From contig CAMTKF010000007.1 of the NCBI GenBank assembly GCA_947072905.1, positions 1 through 64,000 on the forward strand: a stretch of DNA of 64,000 bases, in the 5' to 3' direction. A program made the translations under genes and the position numbers. This DNA is from an uncultured Bacteroidales bacterium. Lineage in GTDB: Bacteria; Bacteroidota; Bacteroidia; Bacteroidales; Muribaculaceae. Shown in pieces: positions 7,942 to 15,300 of the stretch. Every line of letters begins with the position of its first letter. Within the stretch, counting starts at the first letter, position 1. The notes under the pieces were generated by a model. The model did not search any database. It saw only the letters and a list, made by a program, of their open reading frames with translations, and was not told the DNA's origin.

Positions 7942-9618
7942 ATGGCAATTAATCATCATACTGATAAAAACGAAACCATAATAACACTCGTTCAAAAATC
8001 CATCCGGAACAATTGGGAAGAGATGGCAATGACCGATTTTCACGGAGTTGCGTTTCAATACCGCGATGTAGCACGCAAGATTGCCAAGCTGCATATTCTG
8101 TTTGAGAAAGCCGGCATAAAACCCGGCGACAAGATTGCTTTCTGCGGCAAAAACTGCTCTCAATGGGCCATAGCCTTCCTGGCAGCCCTTACATACGGAG
8201 CTGTTTCGGTACCCATCCTTCATGAATTCAAACCCGAAAACATACACCATCTGGTAAATCACTCCGAGGCTCGGCTGCTGTTTACCGACACCCATATATG
8301 GGAGAACCTCGACCCCGATGCAATGCTCAAGGTTGAAGGCGTTCTGCTTATTTCAGACTATTCGCTGCTGCTGGGACGGTCTAAGGTACTCACTGAGGCG
8401 CGCACAAAGCTTAACCTGCTGTTCGGACAGCATTATCCCGACCGCTTCACCGTTGAGAATGTGAATTACCGCCAGCCGGCCAGCCCCGACGACCTCGCCG
8501 TAATAAACTACACATCAGGTTCTACCGGATTCTCAAAGGGCGTGATGCTGTCTTACAAGAACTTGTGGAGCAACATCAGGTATGCCATCGACAACATTCC
8601 GTTCTTCAAGCCCGGCGACGGCACCATCTGCATGCTGCCGCTGGCCCACATGTTCGGGCTGTCGATAGAGATGCTGTTTACGTTCTGCTCGGGCTGCCAT
8701 CTTTTCTTTCTCACCCGCACCCCGTCGCCGCGCGTGATCATGGAAGCCTTTGCTACCGTAAAGCCCAAGCTCATCATCACCGTGCCGCTGGTTATAGAGA
8801 AAATCATACGCACCCGTGTGTTCCCCGAGCTCAACAAGCCGCTGCTGAAATTCCTGCTCCACGTGCCCGTTGTCGACGACAAGATTCTGGGCAAGGTGAG
8901 AGACAAACTTATGACTGTATTCGGCGGCAATCTCGTAGAACTTGTAGTTGGCGGCGCCCCGCTCAGCCCCGACGTAGAGGAATTCCTCACCCGTATCAAA
9001 TTTCCATTCACCGTAGGCTACGGCATGACCGAGTGCGCCCCGCTCATTTCGTATGTTTACTGGGACAACCGCCGCATAGGTTCGTGCGGAAAGATGGTTG
9101 ACCGCATGCAGGCCCGTATAGAATCGCCCGACCCCACCACCACTCCGGGCGTACTGTGGGTAAAGGGCGACAACGTGATGAAAGGATATTACAAAAATGA
9201 TGAGGCCACCGAATCGGCCTTCCGCGACGGATGGATGAGCACCGGCGACATCTGCCAGATGGACGCCGACGGATATCTGTACATACGCGGACGCGACAAG
9301 ACCATGATTCTGGGTCCCAGCGGTCAGAATATCTACCCCGAGGAAATAGAACAGAAAATCAACAATCTGCCATTTGTCACCGAAAGCCTTGTGGTAGAAC
9401 AGGGCGGCAAGCTCACAGCCTTGGTTTACCCCAATTTTGAAGAAGCCGACCGCGAAGGCCTCACCCCGCCCCAGGTGGAGCAGAGAATATCGCAAGAGGT
9501 AAAGGAACTGAACCCGCAGTTGCCGGCATACAGCCAGATTTCTTCAGTCAAGATACATCAGGAAGAATTTGCCAAGACCCCAAAGCATTCCATCAAGCGC
9601 TATCTCTATCAGCATTGA
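7942..9618 (+). CDS. Long-chain fatty acid-CoA ligase-like AMP-forming synthetase
   Basis: The protein has 558 residues, normal for the AMP-binding (ANL) superfamily. The phosphate-binding loop TSGSTGFSKG is at residues 191-200; later come YGMTECAPL (adenine-binding motif), STGDICQMDADGYLYIRGRDK (nucleotide-binding Asp and hinge) and the C-terminal KTPKHSIKRY segment with the conserved lysine. It should activate carboxylic acids, most likely medium- or long-chain fatty acids, to the acyl-CoA in the cytoplasm. It is a single-gene unit, transcribed away from the TlpA gene and followed by a strong hairpin. Substrate range is inferred. Confidence 0.88.
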   Translation: MAINHHTDKNETIITLVQKSIRNNWEEMAMTDFHGVAFQYRDVARKIAKLHILFEKAGIKPGDKIAFCGKNCSQWAIAFLAALTYGAVSVPILHEFKPENIHHLVNHSEARLLFTDTHIWENLDPDAMLKVEGVLLISDYSLLLGRSKVLTEARTKLNLLFGQHYPDRFTVENVNYRQPASPDDLAVINYTSGSTGFSKGVMLSYKNLWSNIRYAIDNIPFFKPGDGTICMLPLAHMFGLSIEMLFTFCSGCHLFFLTRTPSPRVIMEAFATVKPKLIITVPLVIEKIIRTRVFPELNKPLLKFLLHVPVVDDKILGKVRDKLMTVFGGNLVELVVGGAPLSPDVEEFLTRIKFPFTVGYGMTECAPLISYVYWDNRRIGSCGKMVDRMQARIESPDPTTTPGVLWVKGDNVMKGYYKNDEATESAFRDGWMSTGDICQMDADGYLYIRGRDKTMILGPSGQNIYPEEIEQKINNLPFVTESLVVEQGGKLTALVYPNFEEADREGLTPPQVEQRISQEVKELNPQLPAYSQISSVKIHQEEFAKTPKHSIKRYLYQH

Positions 9619-9638
9619 TAAGAATGTGAATGAATTTT

Positions 9639-9662
9639 AGAGCTTGTTTAGCAACAAGCTCT
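9639..9662 (+). terminator. Hairpin terminator after the acyl-CoA ligase
   Basis: AGAGCTTGTT and AACAAGCTCT form a perfect 10-bp stem with a TAGC loop, followed by AATTTGTCTTT. The arm sequence also matches the terminal repeat of the element at 22273-22620. Confidence 0.75.
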
Positions 9663-9754
9663 AATTTGTCTTTATCTGTAAAGATTAATAATAAACCTAC
9701 TCATATTTTACGCCTTAAATTCATACATATACTTTTTATCTCGAAAATTTGTTG

Positions 9755-9762
9755 TATATTTG
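9755..9762 (+). promoter_or_regulatory. -7 promoter element of the GNAT pair
   Basis: TATATTTG fits TAnnTTTG and lies 29 bp before the ATG at 9791. Confidence 0.55.
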
Positions 9763-9790
9763 TAATCTAACCAACATAGGAGACAAAATC

Positions 9791-9970
9791 ATGGCAATGA
9801 CAATCAAATCCACCCCTATACTTTGGGGTGAAGATGCCGAGAGATTTAACGAGGAGGCTGATCGCAACGGCAAGCTACCCACCCCTATAATCTCAGAGGA
9901 TAGGCGCAAAAAAATACGTGCCATGTGGGAAGAATGCAAACGGGCAACTTTCCCACCCAAAAAACTATGA
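9791..9970 (+). CDS. Small antitoxin-like protein upstream of a GNAT acetyltransferase
   Basis: The start is taken at MAMTIKST (9791), giving 59 residues; the upstream part of the open frame covers the promoter. It begins IKSTPILWGEDAERFNEE, a pattern I associate with small partner proteins encoded just ahead of GNAT or other toxin genes in Bacteroidetes, then a charged helix RRKKIRAMWEECKRA. It overlaps the GNAT start by four bases (ATGA), so they are translationally coupled. It could be an antitoxin that binds the enzyme and perhaps its own promoter. No ribbon-helix-helix motif is obvious, so the role is inferred from layout. Confidence 0.6.
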   Translation: MAMTIKSTPILWGEDAERFNEEADRNGKLPTPIISEDRRKKIRAMWEECKRATFPPKKL

Positions 9971-10566
9971 CGTCCTTGAACGGATTCATTTTCGATGATG
10001 ATGCCATCATGCATCCATATACTAAGGAAGTTGCAGAATATTGCAACCCCTTTAGTTGTGGAGATGAAGAATTGGATTCATTTTTTGCAAAGCAAGTTTT
10101 TCTATATCAAGAAGAACTATTATGTCGTGCATTCTGTTGGATAAACAAAAACAATAACAAAGAGATAGTTGCAGTAGCTACATTCTCTTACGATGGCATC
10201 AAGTCTTACACTCTCGATAAGTCATCAAGAAACTCTCTCCAACGAAAGATTCCATATAAGAAACATCATCGGAGTTACCCGGCAATGCTGATTGGCAGAC
10301 TGGGTGTCAATAAAAATTATCAAGGAAAAGGCTTCAATATCGGGAGCCAATTAATGCAGACCATAAAGGAATTATGTGCTGCCGAAGATAGCATGGGTAT
10401 ATGTCGCTATCTACTTGTAGACGCTTACAACACTGATGCGATACTGCATTATTATGCCAAGAACGGTTTTAAACCATTATACAGGACAGAACAAAGCGAA
10501 CGTGATATGTTCAGTATCCCTGAGAATGAGCCGTTAAAAAGCAGAATACTGTATTTTGATCTTTAA
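9967..10566 (+). CDS. GNAT-family N-acetyltransferase, possible TacT/AtaT-like toxin
   Basis: Translation from the ATG at 9967 gives 199 residues. Near residue 30 stands NPFSCGDEELDSFF, the F-x-CG-x-x-x-LD pattern of GNAT toxins that acetylate aminoacyl-tRNA. The acetyl-CoA loop is IGRLGVNKNYQGKGFNIG (V/I-x4-QGKG-x-G), followed by LLVDAYNTDAILHYYAKNGF, the usual C-terminal GNAT strand and helix. Members of this group block translation and pair with a small upstream antitoxin, as here. Base composition looks more AT-rich than the neighbours, consistent with an acquired gene. A plain metabolic acetyltransferase is the alternative. Confidence 0.75.
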   Translation: MTSLNGFIFDDDAIMHPYTKEVAEYCNPFSCGDEELDSFFAKQVFLYQEELLCRAFCWINKNNNKEIVAVATFSYDGIKSYTLDKSSRNSLQRKIPYKKHHRSYPAMLIGRLGVNKNYQGKGFNIGSQLMQTIKELCAAEDSMGICRYLLVDAYNTDAILHYYAKNGFKPLYRTEQSERDMFSIPENEPLKSRILYFDL

Positions 10567-10690
10567 CTTGTGAAAACTTAAGAGTTATAAAATTCTTAAT
10601 TATATAAAAAACTAAACCCCGAGGTTTGTCTTTCAACAGGGACACTCGGGGGATTCCGTTGCAAAGTTAAGAGTTTTTTTCGTAATTTTG
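10567..10690. promoter_or_regulatory. Back-to-back promoter elements and a leftward hairpin-terminator
   Basis: On the minus strand TAACTTTG (10662-10669) has a TTTG about 21 bp upstream, so a leftward transcript would start near 10655. It would at once meet a stem of CCCCGAG/CTCGGGG (10617-10651) followed by TTTAGTTTTTT, a classic intrinsic terminator. On the plus strand TAATTTTG (10683-10690) forms a second -7 element, with TTG 21 bp upstream. The leftward unit would make an RNA of only about 55 nt. No gene lies in this stretch. Confidence 0.45.
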
Positions 10691-10714
10691 CAAATATAAG
10701 CAAGTTAAATTTCG

Positions 10715-10814
10715 CATTTTGGCTTTATCGTCATTATTTGATCTAAACATTTTGGCGTTTACGTCATTTCCAATTTAAAACATTTTGGCGTTTACGCCAA
10801 AACTACTATCTTTG
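10715..10814 (+). promoter_or_regulatory. Three palindromic operator-like repeats leading into a consensus promoter
   Basis: A 14-bp dyad occurs three times: TGGCTTTATCGTCA (10720-10733), TGGCGTTTACGTCA (10753-10766) and TGGCGTTTACGCCA (10786-10799, perfect palindrome). Each is preceded by CATTT, and the spacing is exactly 33 bp, about three helical turns. The third copy overlaps TTTG at 10784-10787, which stands 19 bp before TATCTTTG (10807-10814), a perfect Bacteroidota promoter. A dimeric repressor binding in phase on one DNA face is the natural reading. Confidence 0.65.
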
Positions 10815-11043
10815 TATTTTAAGGCTCTTGGACAAAACTTGAGAGGAGTGCCGATAACAAGCATACATTTGAACTCATGATTGACGGATTAAGTGTTTTT
10901 TAGTGGTTCAAAGATATGGCATGTAAACTTCTTGAAAAGATGGGTTTTCGTCAGCCTCAACCCAAACAAGGTAAAGGCTTACATCATTAGTTCAACCTCA
11001 TAAACGCAATTCAGCCCGGCGAAAGATTTTTCTCTCGTTGGGC
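10815..11043 (+). other. Putative transcript without an intact gene, ending in a hairpin
   Basis: About 230 bp follow the operator promoter. The frame GSWTKLERSADN...FELMIDGLSVF is open from about 10824 but hits an in-frame TAG, continues WFKDMACKLLEKMGF and ends HH at 10990; it looks like a decayed coding sequence or chance. The segment closes with GCCCGGCGAAAGA/TCTCTCGTTGGGC (11014-11043), a 13-position stem with two G-T pairs and one mismatch around a TTTT loop. It could be a pseudogene remnant or a non-coding RNA. Confidence 0.35.
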
Positions 11044-11062
11044 TAATACATACGGTAGAGAA

Positions 11063-11611
11063 TTAGTTGGTCGCTGTTAGCTCACGGAAATCCTTGATTT
11101 TTTTAGGCAACATTATAGCTCCGATAATAACGCTTACCAATAATGCTCCTGAAACAAGCCAGAAAGTATAAGAACCCAGAGTCCAAAGATTACCGAGGAA
11201 GATCGTAAAGAATACAGCAAGTACGACTGCGAGCACAATCTCTGTGGTAAGAGTGTACAGTCTAAGGGTCGAAACCTGCTTCATCACCATCATTGGAGCT
11301 TCTGATGTAATTTGTATCTTTTTAATCATACGATAGAGAACGGCATACATCATTGCAGCTACTGCCATATAGATTCCGAGAAAACCTTTCATGGCGACGG
11401 GGAATGTAGGATTATCTGTTCCGCTGAGCCACAGCACGATGAACACAACTGCAAGAACAGCACACATCTGAATGTTCTTACGATATTGTTTGGTGACACG
11501 CTTCTGAGCAGAGTCGCAAGTGGTGGTGTTGAGATTCACTGTTGTGCTGCTTTTTTGTGCGAGTACATCATCGAGGGTTGACATACTTTTTTTGAGTTCG
11601 TCCAAGTTCAT
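11063..11611 (-). CDS. Four-helix membrane protein paired with a sigma factor (putative anti-sigma factor)
   Basis: The 182-residue protein has a charged N-terminal region of about 45 residues (MNLDELKKSMSTLDDVLAQK), then four predicted membrane segments (roughly 48-64, 72-96, 118-142 and 148-170) and a short basic tail. It starts 1 bp after the stop of the sigma-factor gene, so they form an operon. Membrane proteins in this position often hold the sigma factor at the membrane until a signal arrives. No known anti-sigma motif is visible, so the role is inferred from position and topology. Confidence 0.6.
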   Translation of the reverse strand: MNLDELKKSMSTLDDVLAQKSSTTVNLNTTTCDSAQKRVTKQYRKNIQMCAVLAVVFIVLWLSGTDNPTFPVAMKGFLGIYMAVAAMMYAVLYRMIKKIQITSEAPMMVMKQVSTLRLYTLTTEIVLAVVLAVFFTIFLGNLWTLGSYTFWLVSGALLVSVIIGAIMLPKKIKDFRELTATN

Positions 11612-11612
11612 A

Positions 11613-12107
11613 TTATTTCGATTTTGAGATGAGTTTGTTTTTGATTCTGTGAAGTTTGATAGCCACGTTATTCCGCTCTATTCCGATTATTTCTGCAATT
11701 TCCTCGTATGAATATTCATCGAGCCAAAGCAGGATAATAGCTTTCTCAATCGGGAGTAATTGGTTTATCAATTCGTGGAGGGCAGCAAGCTGCTCTGCCT
11801 TGTTATCATCGGCTTCCGAGGATATATCGGTCGCCGAGATTTCAAATGGGAGCGTTTCAACCTTGGGCTTATAATTGCGTATTGCCATTAATGCCGAGTT
11901 GACTGCGACGCGATAAACCCATGTAGAGAGTTTGCTCGCACCCCTGAATTGCCCCAAACCCAACCAAAGGTTGGTGAGGATTTCCTGTCGTAAATCCTCG
12001 TAAGGGACTTTCGGGGTTGCATAGGCCCAACAGACCTTGTTGATAATTCGAGAGTGCTCCTTTATAAAGGAATTGAACTCCAGTTGCGTTCTTGGTGGAC
12101 TTTCCAT
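11613..12107 (-). CDS. ECF-type RNA polymerase sigma factor
   Basis: From MESPPRTQLEF (12107) the protein has 164 residues, the usual size of extracytoplasmic-function sigma factors. Region 2 is seen in PYEDLRQEILTNLWLGLGQFRGASKLSTWVYRVAVN, with the -10-recognising segment, and region 4 in LLPIEKAIILLWLDEYSYEEIAEIIGIERNNVAIKLHRIKNKL, a helix-turn-helix. The upstream ATG at 12140 is possible but would add only a poorly conserved leader. It directs RNA polymerase to a dedicated promoter set, probably including its own operon; the inducing signal is unknown. The membrane partner follows directly. Confidence 0.85.
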   Translation of the reverse strand: MESPPRTQLEFNSFIKEHSRIINKVCWAYATPKVPYEDLRQEILTNLWLGLGQFRGASKLSTWVYRVAVNSALMAIRNYKPKVETLPFEISATDISSEADDNKAEQLAALHELINQLLPIEKAIILLWLDEYSYEEIAEIIGIERNNVAIKLHRIKNKLISKSK

Positions 12108-12285
12108 TTTCTTGTTGTTTTGTAACGTTAGGTGCAACACCTCCCCTAAAAGTTACACTTACCTCAAAATATTTTTTAATGACTGGTAAACGAATTTCCC
12201 ATAATGAAATTTATCCTTCGTAAAATTTCATCAATTCTATTGTAAGAAGTAAAAATAGCTGACTGACATTATAAATTCCAAAATC

Positions 12286-12381
12286 GAGGTCTTGGCTTGC
12301 GATTTATCCAACTAAATACACTGATATTACGGCACATGCAAGACCTCTCGGAAGGCCAGGTCTGTTTGTGTGGCCTTTTTT
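12286..12381 (+). promoter_or_regulatory. Competing stems and an intrinsic terminator in the sigma-sprA gap
   Basis: GAGGTCTTG (12286-12294) can pair with CAAGACCTC (12339-12347); part of the latter, AGACCT, can instead pair with AGGTCT (12358-12363), which touches the terminator stem AAGGCCA/TGGCCTT (12352-12377) followed by six Ts. This resembles an attenuator or the end of a small RNA on the plus strand, but no plus-strand gene or clear promoter is nearby. It may simply be a terminator for stray transcription. Confidence 0.35.
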
Positions 12382-12386
12382 GTGCC

Positions 12387-15300
12387 TTATCGTGCTAGCG
12401 ACAGGTTCATCGACAAGCCGTAGGATGTATTGGTTGTGGGATATGAGCTGGTGGTGACGATGGGGGTGTTGACCTGATGGTCGAAGTAGGCCGAGAGGGT
12501 AACACGCTTTGACAGAATGTAGGATGCGGTGAAATTGATATTAAAACCGTTTGCGCCGGAAGTAGGCTGGGTATATGCGCCCTCTATCTTGCGTATCAGC
12601 GCCTGCGTGCGGTTGATGCCTACCTCGGCGTTGAGGGTGAGGTCGTTTGATATGCCTTGCTGCGAACCACGCATCTTCAGCACGGTGTTGAAGCCCACAA
12701 TCTTGTAGCCCATGCCAAATTTGATGCCACGGGTGCTTGCCTCCACCACCTGCGCCGCCGAAGAGTTGAGCGTGAGAGTGCGCTGGTCGCGGTATTCGGC
12801 GTTGAACTGCAATTCATTCTTCAAGGTGAAGTTGACACCGATAAGAGGTGCGAAACGCTCGGTAAGGGTAACCGATGAGATATTGAACGGTGACGAAGGC
12901 ACGGGGTTGCCCGAGAGCTCGTCGAGGGTAAATCCGCGGTCGCCGTCTACGGCAATCCAGTTGAGATACGATGAGTATGAACCCACCGAATATGTGCACT
13001 GGTAGGCATGGCTCAGGGTGAAAGTCTTGAAGATATTGCGCATGTTGCCCAGATTGAGCAGGCCGTCGTATGTCACACGCCAGTTGGGCAGCACGGCCGA
13101 GAACGAGGGGAAGGGTGTGAGCCACTGTTTGCCGGGATTCTTGCCTGTATATGCAGCCACAAAGGCCGGGATAAGCACATCGCCCGATGTCTCGCTCACA
13201 GTACCAACTTCGGGGTCGAAAGTCATACCCGCCTGCGGACGGTCGGCCATAAATCCGGTAGTAGGATATTTGGTGCCGGCATACTGAGCCTCGACCCTGC
13301 GGCGCACCTCGGGAATGTTGCTGATAAACTTGTTAAAAGCACCGTTTGCATAGCCGTTGTCGGCGCTGCCCGAACCAAATGCCGAAGCGATGGCACACGA
13401 GGTCATGGTGAACGAGCCTGAATACGATGTGGGCATGCCTTCATACATAAACTGGGTTGACGACGAGCGGTTGTCGGTGCGGTTGAATGTAAGCTGCACC
13501 TTCAGGCCCTTGGCTATCTCAAGATTAGCCTCGATATTAAGCTCGCGGGTGCGTGAGAATATGGCAGGCGAAGTCTGTCCGTCGTCGGTTATAAGCCAGC
13601 CGCGGTCGAGAGCTTTCTGCATGAATCCCTCGCCCTCAAATCCGAATGCGAATCCCAGTCCGGGTGCCATAGGTCCGTAGCTCAGACTCTGGCCGAACAC
13701 ATTGCCGATTGAAGGAGCGTACAGAGGCAGATTGAGAGTGCGGGTATTGCGGTAACGTACCGACACCGAGCGAGGTGATGCCGCCAGACGCAGCGAGTAC
13801 TGCCCTATCTCGGTCCAGATATTCTTTTTCTGATCAAGATTCTCAACAATTGTAAATTTGAGCGTTTTATCGCCTTTGGTAAGGATTTCCACCGAGTTTA
13901 TATCCACCACTTTGCTCTGTATGGGGACACTGACATTGTTCTTGTCGGTAGCCGTAATCTTCACCTTCTTGTTGCGGAGATTATGCTTGATTATAAGCTG
14001 CGTGGAATCGGTGGGCAGCTTGTATGAGCGCTCGAATTTCTTGGGTTTGCGGTTTTGCTGCGCAGCGGTGCGGCGGGTGTTGGCAAAACGCTTGGTAACC
14101 TCTTTGAGCACAGGAATCTTATTATAGAAACTTTCAAAATTGATGCGTCCGTCCATATTCCAGGCCGACTGGTTTGCGATGCTGTTACCCATCTGCACCC
14201 CGTCAATCGTGGCACCGCGATCCCAGCGGTAAGTAGCATTATAGGTTACATTGCCGGTGAGGAAATCGAGCACGGGTATACGCGAGAACGGAGCCTTGTA
14301 CTGCCCGGTGAACGACTGGTTGTAGCTCCAGGGAGTACCCATCGACAGGATTGACTGCCACACGGTATCTTTCCATTCCTTGTATTTGTCGGGGAACAGA
14401 CGCTTGTTCACCGCGCCCATGGTTTCTTCAATCCTGGCCGATGTATTGGAGTTGAACGACAGGTTGAGACTCTTGGTTATGTTCCATGTAAGCGACAATT
14501 GGCGGTCCCAAAGGAAATTCTTCGACACCGACACGGGCAGCTGGAACATCACATCCACCTCAGAACGCACCTGCTGCTCGTAATAATATCGGCTCATGTT
14601 GGTGAGGAACGATATGCTGTTGGGCAGCCACTGCAGCTCCCAGTCCTTGATGAAGCGCAGATTCTTGTTCTTTGATTTTATGAATTTGAACGGTTTGAAC
14701 GGCTTGATGTACGGGCTGTAGTTATAGGCCAACGAACCGCGGTAGTCGTTGGTGTTCTCGTACTCGGTGGTGGGGTTGGTCTTGCTTTGTTTGGTGAATG
14801 AGAAATTCACGGTAAAGTTGGCCGGATCCCAGGGCATGGGATTCTTGCTCCTTACATCAAACTTTAGCCCGGATATCGAGAAGTTCTGTATGGTGGTGCG
14901 GTCTACGGCGTATGCGTTTATGGAGTCTTTTTCGGCCTGGGTCTCGCATATATCGAGGGCGTCTTTCATCTCCACATCCTGGTCGAGCGGATTATACTTG
15001 GGCGTGGTCTTTTCCTTGCTCATAGAGTAATATATCGGAGCCTTAAGCTTGGCACCGGCGGGGAAGAATCGGCCCAGATCGGCCTGCACGGCCACATTGT
15101 ACTGATGATAATCGTCAAGGCGTCGCTCATTAAGGCTCTGGTCAACGCCGCCAAATCCCGAGGTCTCTATATGGCCGCCCAGATTGAGTGTGGCGACATC
15201 CGAGAGGTTGAGTGTGGCGTTTGCCTTGGCTGCCCAACCGCCGCTCTCGTTGAAGTCAGTCACCTTGAGTTCGTTTACCCACACCACACCGTTCTTGGCT

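Noticed and set aside
7891-8295. 134-aa minus-strand ORF over the start of the acyl-CoA ligase
   Set aside because: It overlaps the ligase coding region and its promoter and has no export signal or domain.
8533-9495. 320-aa ORF antisense to the acyl-CoA ligase
   Set aside because: Low-complexity translation opposite a gene with clear catalytic motifs.
10715-10799. Plasmid-type replication iterons
   Set aside because: Only three units, each palindromic and built into a promoter; no replication gene is nearby, so operators fit better.
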